From assembly GCA_022495005.1 (NCBI GenBank), contig JAGYXB010000056.1, forward strand, positions 62,001 through 126,000: a DNA stretch of 64,000 bases. The letters run 5' to 3'. The stretch's first letter is position 1. Each line of letters opens with the position of its first letter. Positions 47,496 to 57,639 of the stretch are shown piece after piece. The notes under the pieces were generated by a model, which was given only the letters and a program-made list of their open reading frames with translations, did no database searches and was not told the DNA's origin. The translations under genes and the position numbers were made by a program. Origin of the DNA: Rhyacophila brunnea. Lineage: Eukaryota; Arthropoda; Insecta; Trichoptera; Rhyacophilidae.

Positions 47496-48794
47496 CGAGG
47501 GTGGGTCAATAAGTCCTTAGAAAAGCCGACAAGTGGCGCGACTAGTACTGTAAGCGGTTTGTTTTCATGCAGCGGCACTACCGATTCAGTATGCTGCGAA
47601 GTTTCAATCAGATTGGTCGGGTTGTTGTGCGTTTTTCGTACATTTAAAAAAAAATTTTGCTTGTGGAAAATGGAAAAATGGAAAATGGAGAAAATTGAGT
47701 TTAGAGCTGTTATTAAACATTTTAATATAAAAGGGTTAACAGCAAAGGAAATAAAAATGAGTTGGATTTAGTTCACGGCACATCTGCTCCTTCACTTGCA
47801 ACTATTGATAACTGGTTAAATGAATTTAAACGTGGTCGTACATCAACAAAGGATGAACCACGCTCAGGACGTCCTGTAGAGGTGACTACACCAGAAATGA
47901 TCAATAAAATCCACGATATGGTGTTAAGTGACCGAAGATTAAAGTTGAGTGAGATAATTGAGATTACAGGGATCTCAAAAGGTAGCGTCATTTCTATTTT
48001 ACATGACAAATTGGGCATGAAAAAATTTCTGCAAGATGGGTGCCGCGTTTGCTCACAGTCGACAATAAACGCAATAGGGTGGTGGCCTCTAAAGCCCTGT
48101 TGTCGCTCATGCAACGCAATCCGGATGAATTTTTCGTCGCTTTGTGACTGTAGATGAAACATGGATACACCACTATACTCCCGAGACGAAAGAACAGTCA
48201 AAACAGTGGATTGCGAAAGGCGAACCATGTCCAAAGAAGGCGAAACCGTAAAATAAGCTGGTAAGGTTATGGCTACTGTATTTTGGGATGCACGTGAAAT
48301 TATTTTCGCTGACTATTTGGAAAAAGGAAAAACAATAACAGGGGATTATTATGCATCTTTATTGGACCAGCTAAAAAACAAAATTGAAGAAAAACGGCCT
48401 CATTTAAACAGGAAAAAAATCCTCTTTCATCAGGATAATGCCCGTGTTCACACATGTTTACGATCAATGGCTAAAATTGAAGAATTGAAGTTCGAATTGG
48501 TCGACTACCCACCGTATTCGCCAGATTTAGCCCCCAGTGACTTTTTCCTTTTCCCAAACTTAAAAAAATGGCTAAGTGGACAACGTTTTTTTTCAAATGA
48601 AGAAGTCATCGATCGGACAAATGTTTATTTTGAGGACCTTCCGAAAACTTATTTTTCTGACGGTTTAAAAAATATTGAGAAACATCTAACCAAGTGTATT
48701 GAGCTCCAAGGAGATTATGTTGAGAAATAAAAAAAAATACAAAAATAAAAACTGTTTTAATGCTTTTTTCTAAGGAATTATTGACCCACCCTCG
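47496..48794 (+). mobile_element. full-length mariner element (1299 bp)
   Basis: TA dinucleotides flank both ends (47494-47495 and 48795-48796). The 25-bp TIRs begin CGAGGGTGGGTCAATAA and differ at one position (AAGTCCTTAG at the left, AATTCCTTAG in the inverse of the right end). The length is typical of mariner. Near-identical TIRs suggest fairly recent activity, but the transposase is broken. Confidence 0.96.
47670..48730 (+). pseudogene. mariner transposase, D,D34D, with frameshifts and a stop
   Basis: It starts at ATG 47670 (MEKWKMEKIEFRAVIKHFNI). The order of domains is intact: N-terminal helix-turn-helix region with TIDNWLNEFKRGRTS and DEPRSGRP, then SARWVPRLLTVD, VDETWIHHYTPE, FHQDNARVH and YSPDLAPSDFFLF, ending DYVEK with TAA at 48728-48730. 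Catalytic aspartates are codons 48153-48155, 48434-48436 and 48539-48541; 34 residues separate the last two, the mariner D34D spacing. Breaks: a lost base near 47755, another frame change in the A-run near 48022, one near 48138, one near 48243, and a TAA near 48253. It cannot encode active enzyme. Confidence 0.93.
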
Positions 48795-48796
48795 TA

Positions 48797-49540
48797 TATT
48801 GCAGTAGATTTGTTGGCAAGTTAAACAGATTATTTGTTTTAGTTCCACGCACACCCGTGACCGAGAACTCACTATCATACAACTTTTAACCCGTACAAAG
48901 CAGCAGATGTAACTAACAATTAATTAATATATAATGCACAATACCAGTGGTGAAGATTGTATACTTGGCGATCACCTCTAAAGAAATATAATAAATACCT
49001 TAAAAACATTAATTTATAGTTTAAAAGAAACCAACCGTGAACTGATGTAATATAATATTATTTATTCTGTAAACAGCAGCGCCATCTATTTATTCTCTAA
49101 GTAGGAGATTCATCTGTCTCAAATAGAGTTTGTATACATATAGAATAAAGAAATAGTGTATCCATGTTACTAACACATGCAAACAAAGGCTTGCTATAAT
49201 TCAGAGTTTGTTCTTATGTACTTTGATGGTGTTTATCCTTGAGTCCTGACCAACTGTCTGCTTCAGTACCTATATGAAGTTTGTGAGACTCATACCATTA
49301 AAGCTACCTATCTATATTTATGTTTTGTATATGCTATTTTAAGAACAACAGAAGACTCTGGGTGGATTAGCGGATAATCAGTACAGGAAGCGTAACCAAA
49401 TTTTGAACCAAGTTGCATGTTGTCTTTTTATTGAAATATCTTTTATAAAAAAATCAAATATAATATTTTATGTTCAGTAAAATACTGAAGATGAAACAAA
49501 GGTCAAATCTTAGTCACGAACATAAATAAGGCTGTTCATG
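48797..49540. other. no recognised gene; one hAT end fragment
   Basis: CAGTGGTGAAGATTGTATAC at 48953 resembles the CAGTGGCGAAGG hAT end. Nothing else was recognised. Confidence 0.4.
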
Positions 49541-49544
49541 CTCA

Positions 49545-50110
49545 CGATGTCCGAGCGGTTATTGCGTCGGCTAATAATGTCAGCATTTTCACATTTTGTT
49601 TTCCAATATGTGTTTGGACACTGAGCATAGATATAATAGGTCAAGCAAATGGCTTAGATCCATTTCCTCAAAAAAACTGGTAATACAAACTCCATTTCCC
49701 ATACGACATTTTGGGTCTAGGACGATTTGGCACCAGGACAACTGGACGCCACGGAATTCGAAAATAAATAGACGTTAGATACTTTGAAAAAAAAAATTAA
49801 TATTATTATTTATGTTTAAATGATTATATTATGATTTAATAGTTGGTGAGAATGTAAATATGCAGACGTAAATAATGATTTAATCGTGCATATTATGTTT
49901 AAGTTCCAACGAAAAAAGAGTTTTTTTTTTATTTTATATAAAGCCTTAGGCATGGTAATTACTGGTAATACTAAGTAGTAGATAGAAACTGATTAAAATA
50001 CCTCGTCTACGTTCTGTATACGGGTATACGACAGTGCAGCGTCCAATTGGCCGGAGTCCAGTCGTCCCATTCCCGATATTTTTAGGATCGAACATGGCAA
50101 AAAATAACTT
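49545..50110 (+). repeat. tRNA-derived SINE family S3, interrupted
   Basis: The head GCTCACGATGTCCGAGCGGT and body (AATATGTGTTTGGACACTGA, TCAAGCAAATGGCTTAGATC, CCATTTCCTCAAAA, CCCATACGAC) run to 49712. The 3' end GGATCGAACATGGC follows at about 50084. The uninterrupted copies at 18325, 40295 and 54425 show these two parts are normally contiguous. The element at 49713-50074 lies between. Confidence 0.8.
49713..50074 (+). mobile_element. small relative of the foldback element (362 bp)
   Basis: The left end GGGTCTAGGACGATTTGGCA is identical to the left end of the 42896-44634 element over 20 bases. The right end GTCGTCCCATTCCC matches its right end. Flanks GACATTTT (49705-49712) and GATATTTT (50075-50082) match at 7 of 8. 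The arms are short (CAACTGGACGCC and GCGTCCAATTGG). Non-coding AT-rich core. Confidence 0.85.
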
Positions 50111-50459
50111 TTCCTGTTACCTACTAGGTACAGTCTACACTCCTTCAATAGGCATCCTTCGCCACTGCACGATATTACTCGGGTAGACAGACCAACCTAC
50201 CAAGTTTTTGGATTATTTTTGGAAACAGGTATCAAACATACAAACGCAACAAAATATAATTTAAAATTTACATCCACTTCATTTGGTGACGAATAGAGCA
50301 TTTCCACAAAATTGACTCTAAAATATTTTTGTGGAGATTTGAGACACTGACAGGTATGGAGGCCGCTTGTAGTATATTACAACAATAGTTATGTCGGTAC
50401 TTTCTAATATTCATATGCATTCCTTCATTTACCGCCCCTTAGAATACGTTGCCCTAAGC

Positions 50460-51305
50460 CAGTGGTCGCCAAACACATTAGTCAAAAGAGCCAAATATCA
50501 ACAGTACATCGATCGAGATTTCTTTTGAGAGCCAAATTTCTTAAACTGAAATTATCTATATACCTATGTAGGTACACTGTTTATTAACTTAATAAACTTT
50601 AGTTTAAGATTTAAGTCTTAATTAAACTATAGATACACTGAATAAAACTTGATATCATACTTAATAATGATCTTATTTATTGATACAAATTAAATTGTAA
50701 GTAAGGTATCCATAGAATTAAACCATGACAATGGCTGACAAACATTCAATGTGAATAATGGCCTTGCATTTCCTTGGAAAGTTTGGGTAAGTCAGGTTTG
50801 TATGTTGATGTTTTTAATTTTAAGCACGATTCCAGGTTCTCATCAATAAAACGACTTCTCAATTAACTCTTGATTTCCTCTCTTAGAAATCTCTTTACTA
50901 ACCACAAAACATGCAATATTAACATTGTTGGAAGATTGTATTCAGTAATTAAACACAGAACTTGATTTTTCTTGACTCTTATAAAGTTCCTCAACTGCTT
51001 TCTTCTTTGCATCACCGACAGGATATTTAGTGCTAAATGACGCGTGTTTAGTTTTAAAGTGTCCCTCCAAATTTGACTTCGTGTTATACGCCAATTTTTT
51101 CCGACAAATAATACAGATCGGTTGGCCATTTAAGTTTTGAATAAACGCGAAAGTCTCGGTAGATTCAACTTTAAATTCACGGTTTTCTTCATCCATTTTT
51201 CTTTGTAGCCATGTAAAATAGGGCAGAGGGAATTTGTGCCAGAGCCGCACTCAAAGGGGCCAAAGAGCCGCATGTGGCTCGCGAGCCGCAGTTTGCCGAC
51301 CACTG
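50460..51305 (-). mobile_element. hAT element (846 bp) with TSD CCCTAAGC
   Basis: A perfect 8-bp TSD, CCCTAAGC, lies at 50452-50459 and 51306-51313. The ends are CAGTGGTCGCCAAACACATT and the inverse right end CAGTGGTCGGCAAACTGCGG. GAGCCGCATGTGGCTCGCGA near the right end is a strong palindrome. It contains the N-terminal part of its transposase only, so it is an internally deleted copy. Confidence 0.95.
50863..51210 (-). pseudogene. hAT transposase N-terminal fragment (BED-type zinc finger)
   Basis: The minus-strand frame from KMDEENREFKVEST through FAFIQNLNGQPICIICRKKL, NLEGHFKTKHASF and YPVGDAKKKAVEELYKSQ resembles the N-terminus of the ZBED/GTF2IRD2-type hAT transposases. It has the C-x2-C..H-x4-H pattern of a BED finger. 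After KSQEKSSSVF the frame changes near 50945, and a short VLWLVKRFLREE stretch follows. The catalytic RNase H-like domain and dimerisation region are missing. It sits inside the 50460-51305 element. Confidence 0.8.
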
Positions 51306-51349
51306 CCCTAAGCAATGCATATTCTGCCTACCCCTACCGAACGTAATAA

Positions 51350-51385
51350 CTCAATGCCATAGAAAAGGATTGGGAGAACATAATA
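51350..51385 (-). pseudogene. tiny RTE-like LINE fragment
   Basis: The minus strand reads VLPILFYGIELL, matching SILFYGMEVWSL of the remnant at 22242-22796. It is too short to place further. Confidence 0.4.
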
Positions 51386-51419
51386 CCAAACATGAAAAAC
51401 TAAAATTATTGTCCATCCA

Positions 51420-51500
51420 TTTATGAGGCTTTCGTAGTCCAATGCGCAAGGCACTGGCTTGTTATCCAAAAGCTCTACATTCGCTTCCTGGTGAGGTCAC
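51420..51500 (+). repeat. tRNA-like module (fourth type)
   Basis: TAGTCCAATGCGCAAGGCAC is A-box-like. TTGTTATCC sits at the anticodon-loop position and ATTCGCTTCCTGGTGAGG is a decayed B-box and 3' half. Stems are imperfect, so it is probably a SINE head rather than a tRNA gene. Confidence 0.45.
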
Positions 51501-51835
51501 AATACACTTATGAGATTTTTTCCGTGTATGGAAAAGAAGAATGAGTGGATAAGGAGACAGACAAGGGTTTGTGACGTAATAGGGTTCGGAAAAAACCTCA
51601 AATGGAAATGGGCAGGACACATAGCTCGAAGAAGGGACAATCGGTGGACAAATAAAGTCATCCAGTGGTATCTAAGAGGTACAAAACGTCGATGAAATGA
51701 TTGATGAAGATGAATGAAATGATGAAGTTCTGCGGAAGTACGTGACAACGCAACGCACAGGGCCGAGAGAAGTGAAATCAGGTTGGAGATGCCTTCATCC
51801 AGCAGTGGATAGATTCAGGCTGATGATGATGATGA
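51500..51835 (+). pseudogene. RTE-like LINE C-terminal remnant, degraded
   Basis: KKNEWIRRQTRVCDVIGFGK, LKWKWAGHIARRRDNRWTNK and QWYLRGTKRR correspond to the middle of the 28010-28398 frame. After 51695 the frame breaks, but DNA matching MIKFCGSTWQRN..EEAFIQQW is still readable to 51835. A (GAT)n run follows. Confidence 0.75.
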
Positions 51836-51960
51836 TGATGATGATGTGTGACGTACTGTTAAAAAATATCTAAATAAAATGAATTAAGAAATAAATTGAA
51901 TTTGCGTAAATTGTATTAAATTTCATATTTCGTAATTCCATCACTACTATATTCCTAGTC

Positions 51961-52582
51961 CAGGGTTAACTAACCTTTTTACGTGCGCGTGCCAAAATTT
52001 CCCAAATAATAATTTTCGACTGTCTGACGTGCCAAGCAGTTTTTCATGGCGAAAAAAAAAGTTTTTCTAAAGTTTTCCAAAAAATGGTTCTTAAAAATTC
52101 TATTAAAAAGATTAAAAAATACAATTGAGTTTTTGATATTCTATCTTTCACCGTATTTCTAGCCGAATGCACATGTTTTGTTCTTTGTTATTTTTCCTTG
52201 TTTTCAAATTAGTCAAAGAGATCGTGGAAGCATTTAAACCACTTTTCTTTAATATTATTATCTCCATATCTGAACGGTTTTCCATTTTTAGAGATTGTTG
52301 CCGATAATTAATTTCATAAGGTCTGTTGATTGCATATTTTCATTTTTAATTACCCGATCCTAAGGATTGACCTATGCAATTGTATATTTAAAAGGATTTG
52401 CCTGCAATTTGTTATACAAAGAATTTCGTCATTTCCGTTTGCGCATCGATTGGTAAACATAATATGTAAAATCGAAGAAAATACGCATGGCTATGTCGTC
52501 ATTATTTTTAAATATATATAAAATAGTCATTTCTTTTCTCTTCAAAATGAAACATTCGCGTGCCATAGGTTTGCCATCCCTG
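51961..52582. mobile_element. non-autonomous hAT element (622 bp)
   Basis: Flanks TCCTAGTC (51953-51960) and TCCTAGTA (52583-52590) match at 7 of 8. The left end is CAGGGTTAACTAACCTTTTT and the right end in reverse is CAGGGATGGCAAACCTATGG. It is related to 6180-6871 by CAAAATTTCCCAAAT, GACTGTCTGACGTGCC and CGCGTGCCATAGG. Non-coding. Confidence 0.88.
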
Positions 52583-52590
52583 TCCTAGTA

Positions 52591-53107
52591 ACTACATTCC
52601 TGCAATAAACAGTGTTTGTTACTATCTTATTCGGTAAAAATCTTCCTTAATATGACGTATAATATGAGAAAATGCAAATGCAAACATTAAAATTACTGTA
52701 TGTCTCTGTCTACTTCCCATTGTATAATACAAAAATATTCCGTTACTTTTACAAATTATTCTCTCCCGAAACGATAAAATAAATGAGTTTTGCTTTGGCA
52801 ACGGGGCGAAACAATTTTATATAGAAATAATCATCTGTAGAAATGACACAGCAATATCCAGCAGGTAAACCCGGCGGCGGCAGTGAACGGGTTAATGACA
52901 CTGCGTTTTCTAAAAGAAAAGGCAGCGGACTCCAGAATTTTCCACCCACGTTTCTGAACAAATACATAACAAAAATTTTCGTTACGTTACGTTACCTAAA
53001 GAGTTGTGCTTTGTTGCTTACAATCAGACCATATGCCGTCACTGGTGGATTGCTTAATAATAACAATAACATTGTTTTCTATGACAAAATATCTTGCATA
53101 CTACTAG
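52591..53107. other. no recognised feature
   Basis: A proline/glycine-coding-like stretch near 52850-52960 is open on both strands for about 70 codons but has no known domain. Confidence 0.35.
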
Positions 53108-53762
53108 CAGTGTTTCCCAAAGTGTGGTACGCGCTGCACCAGGCTTTGGCTGCTCCTAGTGCAACAAGCATTAATACGACATCAATACAACATCCATGCT
53201 AGAAGGTTTATTGCATACGGAAGAAAAGCAATTATTGTTGGAATTAGCTTCAGACGGATTCTTGAAGAATAAAATATGAGTGTACTTTAACATCATTCTG
53301 GTTGCAAATGCAACATGTGTATCCAATTTTAACAGAGAAAGTCCCGAAATACATCTTGCCTTTTCCATCTTCATGTCTATGTGAAGTTGCTTTTTCAGAA
53401 TTTGTAGACATTATGTCAAAGGAAGGAACAGGCTTTGGATGTGGAACCGCATTTCAGATTAAAATTATCAACCAGGGAACCAACTTATGATGATCTGTCT
53501 CAACATAAACAATTTCATCCTTCTCATTGATTATAATGAATATTATTTATAAATAGTTTTTATTTATTTTATTTATATTTTAATTATGAATGAATTTTAT
53601 TTTTCGTTTATTATTATTTTGTTTATGTAGGTATTAGAAAAAATAAATATATTTTGATTGTTATTAAAGTATATTTATTATGCATTTTTTACGAGGGACA
53701 CCTACTCAGTGTTACGAAAATTATAGAAGGGGTACACAGATGTCGAAATTTGGGAAACACTG
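53108..53762. mobile_element. hAT element (655 bp) retaining a transposase tail
   Basis: The ends are CAGTGTTTCCCAAAGTGTGG and the inverse CAGTGTTTCCCAAATTTCGA. The flanks ACTACTAG and TACTAAAG do not match well, so the TSD has decayed or been rearranged. The GGGGTACAC..TTTGGGAAACACTG right end is typical of ZBED-type hAT elements. Confidence 0.85.
53302..53490 (+). pseudogene. hAT transposase C-terminal (dimerisation) fragment
   Basis: YPILTEKVPKYILPFPSSCL then CEVAFSEFVDIMSKEGTGF corresponds to the conserved hAT C-terminal stretch (LPFPSTYLCE.AFS..). After this the frame shifts within the region that would continue as the R/N-L motifs. The rest of the transposase is absent. It belongs to the 53108-53762 element. 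Confidence 0.82.
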
Positions 53763-53770
53763 TACTAAAG

Positions 53771-54040
53771 AATTATTTATAATTTGTATAATAATTATAG
53801 TAGTGTGACTCAGGCCTTCTGGATACATTTGGCAGTCCAAGCCATTGTCTTCCCGTCGATGAGCTATTTCTACATTCGATATACTTGATCTTCCAGTTCT
53901 CTTCAACTGTTTAATTCTGGTTATAACACCGAGTAGTTTTTTAGGTGTTTTAGGTGGAAAGCGTGTTACACACCGCGTCAACTGATTTTTCATGGGGAAC
54001 CTGTTTTGTCACCTTTTTATAATGCCGATAGTACCATCAT
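53771..54040. other. no recognised feature
   Basis: A 90-codon minus frame (53721-53993) has no clear homology. Its end overlaps the hAT terminus. Confidence 0.35.
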
Positions 54041-54044
54041 CATC

Positions 54045-54410
54045 AGCATTAGCCTGAATCTATACACTGCTGGATGAAGGCCTCTCCAAGCTGATTCCAC
54101 TTCTCTCGGTCCTGTGCGTTACGTTGCCACGTGCTTCCGCAGAAATTTATTATTTCATCGATCCAGCAGCCTCTAGGTCTACCTTGCGGACGTTTCGTAC
54201 CTCTTGGATACCACTGGATGACTAAATTTGTCCAACGATTATCCCTTCTTAGAGCTGTGTCCAGCCCATTTCCATTTGAGGTTTTTAGCTACTCTATTAT
54301 ATTATCGCAAACCCTGTTTCCTTATCCACTCATTCCTCTTTTTGTCCTTTCGCGTTATGCCCAGCATGCACCTCTCCAGACCACGTCGTGCTACTCTAAG
54401 TGACCAAAGT
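54045..54410 (-). pseudogene. RTE-like LINE C-terminal remnant
   Basis: The minus strand is homologous to 28010-28398: RGLERCMLGITRKDKKRNEW and IRKQ, then, after a frameshift near 54300, LKW.WAGH.., the DNRWTN..VIQWYPRGTK stretch, GRPRGCWIDE and the QQ..DSG end near 54060. Broken by at least two frameshifts. ATGATGATG-type tail sequence lies at its 3' side. Confidence 0.75.
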
Positions 54411-54424
54411 ACCATCTTATTTTT

Positions 54425-54606
54425 GACCATGTCCGATCCTAATAGGATCATATGGGCCTCCACAGAGTAGAGATTTTGTATTAACAGATTTTGTTTTTTA
54501 CGAGAAATGGATGTCAGCCACTTGTTCAACCTATTAGGTCCATACCCTGACTCACACAAATTTAAAAACAATATGTGTACTTGCAAGACCCAGGATTCGA
54601 ACCTTT
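54425..54606 (-). repeat. tRNA-derived SINE family S3, head-truncated
   Basis: The B-box GGTTCGAATCCTGGGTCTTG region, body ATTTCTCGTAAAAAACAAA and end GGATCGGACATGGTC are present. The tRNA A-box half is missing. Confidence 0.75.
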
Positions 54607-54610
54607 TCAT

Positions 54611-55265
54611 GTTTCGAATAGTATTTTTGGCTTATTTGGCGAAACTTATAGTATATTATACTATTTTACAATTTTCGCGTAATCATTTCGTTGAAAATAC
54701 AGACATGATGTTCATCGGTGATGGTATACGTGTGCTGGCACTTTCATCGTGAAAACCGCCATTTTGAAAAAGGTTTGAGGCAGGCAATGCGCATACTATG
54801 CATGCACTGCGATGCGTTCATCAAGCGATGATGGCCGAATGTAGACAGCGGTATAGTCGTGCAAAAAAAGACGACTCAAAATAATTCAGTGCTTAAGATT
54901 CATTATCTCGAAAAGTAGTTCGACTACATTCATGCTTTTTTACATTTCTATGTGGTAATAGTGTATGAGAAATTTCTTAGAGAAGATTTTAGATCGAAGT
55001 TTTTAGATTATACAGGTCATAATTATTAAGATCGTTAGTGACCATTCGTGTCGTCAGTACTGTCTTGTCTTCTAGACATACTGTATCGAAATAGTAAAGC
55101 AAACATTGGATGTCATAAATCGCACCAATTTATGAGTACCACGCGCCTTCCAGAGGCCACATATCTTGCGTGTCGTAGAATGCCGAAAGAAGTGGATTTG
55201 ACCTGTTCATAGGTTGCTCGGCAGCCAAATCATCTGGCTCACGAACCTCAGTCACTAGACTAGGG
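54611..55265. other. no recognised gene
   Basis: CGATGCGTTCATCAAGCGATG near 54815 and GTCGTAGAATGCCG near 55180 (inverse of 12032-12047) are the only notable words. No domain. Confidence 0.35.
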
Positions 55266-55269
55266 CTAG

Positions 55270-55485
55270 TCAACCTGGTCCCTACCGTTCACTAGTGGGC
55301 GTTTCAACTTTCATGGCGGACGGTAGGGGTTTTAAAAATATTTATATTATGTTTTCATAAAATTAGATATGACGAAGAAAGGAAACATAAATTCGATAGT
55401 GGTGGATATGAAAACCTAGATAGAAATATAAATTTAACTACAGTAAGTTGTTTTATAAAGATTTATTCTCTTAAACTTCTTTTTT
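55270..55485 (-). mobile_element. truncated copy of the GGGGTAGTCAA element
   Basis: CTAGTCAACCTGGTCCCTAC, CACTAGTGGGCGTTTCAACT, CATAAAATTAGAT and AACTACAGTAAGTTG match the reverse of 55599-56204 with an internal deletion. Similarity stops near 55485. Confidence 0.7.
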
Positions 55486-55598
55486 CGGATCCGGACAGAA
55501 AAGCTCCAGAAAACTCCAAAAACTCCAGAAAACAATATAAAATATTAATTATTTAGGTAAATGGAATATTATTTCTTATTTTTCGCCAGGGTCTAGTG

Positions 55599-56204
55599 CA
55601 GGGGTAGTCAATCTTTTTATACCTACCGCCCACTTTTGTATCTTTTAAAATTTTATAATCGCCTACCGGTTCCACAGTAATGGTAATTTATAAAGTAGGG
55701 AAGTACCTTCACTTTATAAAATTTATAAAGCAGAGTTACAACAAGTTAAAGCATATAATAATAATTATTATTTACCAAATACTTTATGTCAGACTTTTGC
55801 TAAGTTTGGGAGAATAAATCATTATAAAGCAACTTACTGTAGTTAAATCTATCTTTTTATTTATACTTTGCATACATAGAAGCATGAAGTCTAATGAAAT
55901 TACATTTAATTAATTAAATTATTAATTCCCTGAGGCTGATGCTGCGAAACTAAATCTTACTGGATATCTGGCTCAATTTTTCTGAGGAACTAACGAAGGT
56001 TTCCATTTGTTTGCGGTCACACTATATCGGCATTTAGTTTCACTTACGTAACGAGCGCGAAACAAATAGTATATTTTCTGAAATTTAAATTGTCACGGGG
56101 AATTTTATGAAAACATAATAAAAATGTTTTTAAAACCCCAACCGCCCACCATGAAAGCTGAAACGCCCACTAGACGGCGGTAGAGACCAGGTTGACTACC
56201 CCAG
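55599..56204 (+). mobile_element. non-autonomous hAT-like element (606 bp)
   Basis: The left end is CAGGGGTAGTCAATCTTTTT and the inverse right end CTGGGGTAGTCAACCTGGTC. Both ends carry ACCGCCCAC/GTGGGCGGT words just inside. Sequence GTCTAGTG precedes the left end, but no matching TSD follows the right end. Head to head with the truncated copy at 55270-55485. Confidence 0.75.
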
Positions 56205-56826
56205 CTTTATATTATACAATGATTGATAATCAGATTGAATTTAAAGTATCAATATTTCACGAATTTTTCTATATTCCATAGAGTATTACGCCGGGAATAT
56301 ACTGTTAAAATTGTGAATAATATTCCACACGAATTCCCCCTTTATCAAATTATAATCCGAAATATTACATAACCAAAAATTTCACCGCTAATTCGAACAA
56401 TCGGTTTAATTTAACTCTTTCTGTGGGTGCCCACATAATCGATGAGCCGGCGTACTAAGCCGACGTTATTCAATTACCCGTATCGCGCAAAGGATACCAA
56501 TTTATGTATCGGAAGGGTTAAAATGACAATCATATTATTTATTTATCGTATTATTTTCTGCAATTGGGGGCTTAATAATAAAGGGTTGGTTTTGGATAAG
56601 GTGTATCTTTGAAAATATTTCGAATTTATATACGTTTCAGTTGGTAACGTAAGTTAAGAACAGTACCTATTACCGTTTGCTGACATACCAAGTAAAGGGC
56701 TAGATACATTTTCCGGTTTTCCATATACATATTATATATACACGTGTATCTGTCAAAACGTCTGTGCCAATACAAATGCTCGGAAAATGTGCAAAATATT
56801 TTTCGGAATGCATGTCGTGCTCTAGA
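56205..56826. other. no recognised feature
   Basis: AT-rich, with a GC-richer patch at 56430-56510. No shared repeats. Confidence 0.4.
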
Positions 56827-56834
56827 CTCTAGAG

Positions 56835-57263
56835 CAGGGGTTCATAAAGTGTGTGGTGCGGGCCAATTATGTCCCGCGTGACTTTTTGATGTGTCCCGCG
56901 AGAGTTATGTTAAATCTATATTATTTTTTATTCTTCATATCGAATATTAAAAATTACATTTAAAATTAAATGTCCTCTGGCAAGAATGAATGGTCCAAAA
57001 AATTTTAACCTAGATTGCAGGATTTAGTTTCAAACAAATAATAAATTGCATAAATCACATGGTGAAAAGGTTTAAATATTTTTTAGTATATCAATAAGAG
57101 TAATAATAATGTATATTTAGTTAAAAAGAAAAATAAGATTACACAATGAAATATTTTTTAATTTTTTTGCCTTATGTTTTTTATTTACTAAATATTTGCC
57201 AATATTGCCAAATAATTTTGATTTCAAAATTGTCCCTTTGACGAAAAAGTTTTTGAAACCCTG
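56835..57263. mobile_element. non-autonomous hAT element (429 bp)
   Basis: Flanks CTCTAGAG (56827-56834) and ATCTAGAG (57264-57271) match at 7 of 8. The left end is CAGGGGTTCATAAAGTGTGT and the inverse right end CAGGGTTTCAAAAACTTTTT. TGTCCCGCG-type words near the left end are typical of hAT ends. Non-coding. Confidence 0.9.
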
Positions 57264-57271
57264 ATCTAGAG

Positions 57272-57622
57272 CAATGTTCCTCAACCGATCTTTCTTTAAG
57301 CACTAAGGTGCATGGTTGCTACATCAGACCAGTGCAGCATCGCTTTGGGACAAGGAAGTGTGGCACCAAAATCTTTTCATTCTGACACGTTTATAGCGTA
57401 TGGAAGGCGGCCGTGCACAAACCGCGGCTGCATATTATACATGGCGGGTGGAGATGGGGCAACTAAAATCTATGGTCTGTGGCCAACAGGTGGTACGCAG
57501 AAGGTTTCTGGTGGCCAGCGAATTTTTGGCGTCAAATAATATATTTATTTCTGCGTTTGTGGTCCGCAAAACGTTTCTCCTATTGTCAGTGAACGCAGGT
57601 GTAAAAAGGTTGAAAAATACTG
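57272..57622. mobile_element. non-autonomous hAT element (351 bp), adjacent
   Basis: It begins immediately after the TSD of the previous element: CAATGTTCCTCAACCGATCT. The inverse right end is CAGTATTTTTCAACCTTTTT. The right flank CTCTAGAG (57623-57630) matches the same 8-bp target. The family is shared with 23309-23713. Internal frames of 75-99 codons are chance frames. Confidence 0.88.
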
Positions 57623-57639
57623 CTCTAGAGTCTAGAGCG

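Larger units (their letters stand above)
50290..51345 (-). repeat. interspersed repeat split by a hAT element
   Basis: 50290-50459 plus 51306-51345 read in reverse as GGTAGGGGTAGGCAGAATAT, GGCGGTAAATGAAGGAATGC, CCTCCATACCTGTCAGTG and GGAAATGCTCT, matching 27690-27990. The 846-bp hAT lies between the two parts. Confidence 0.7.

Noticed and set aside
54131..54403. 90-codon plus-strand frame
   Set aside because: It is the antisense shadow of the RTE-like remnant on the minus strand.
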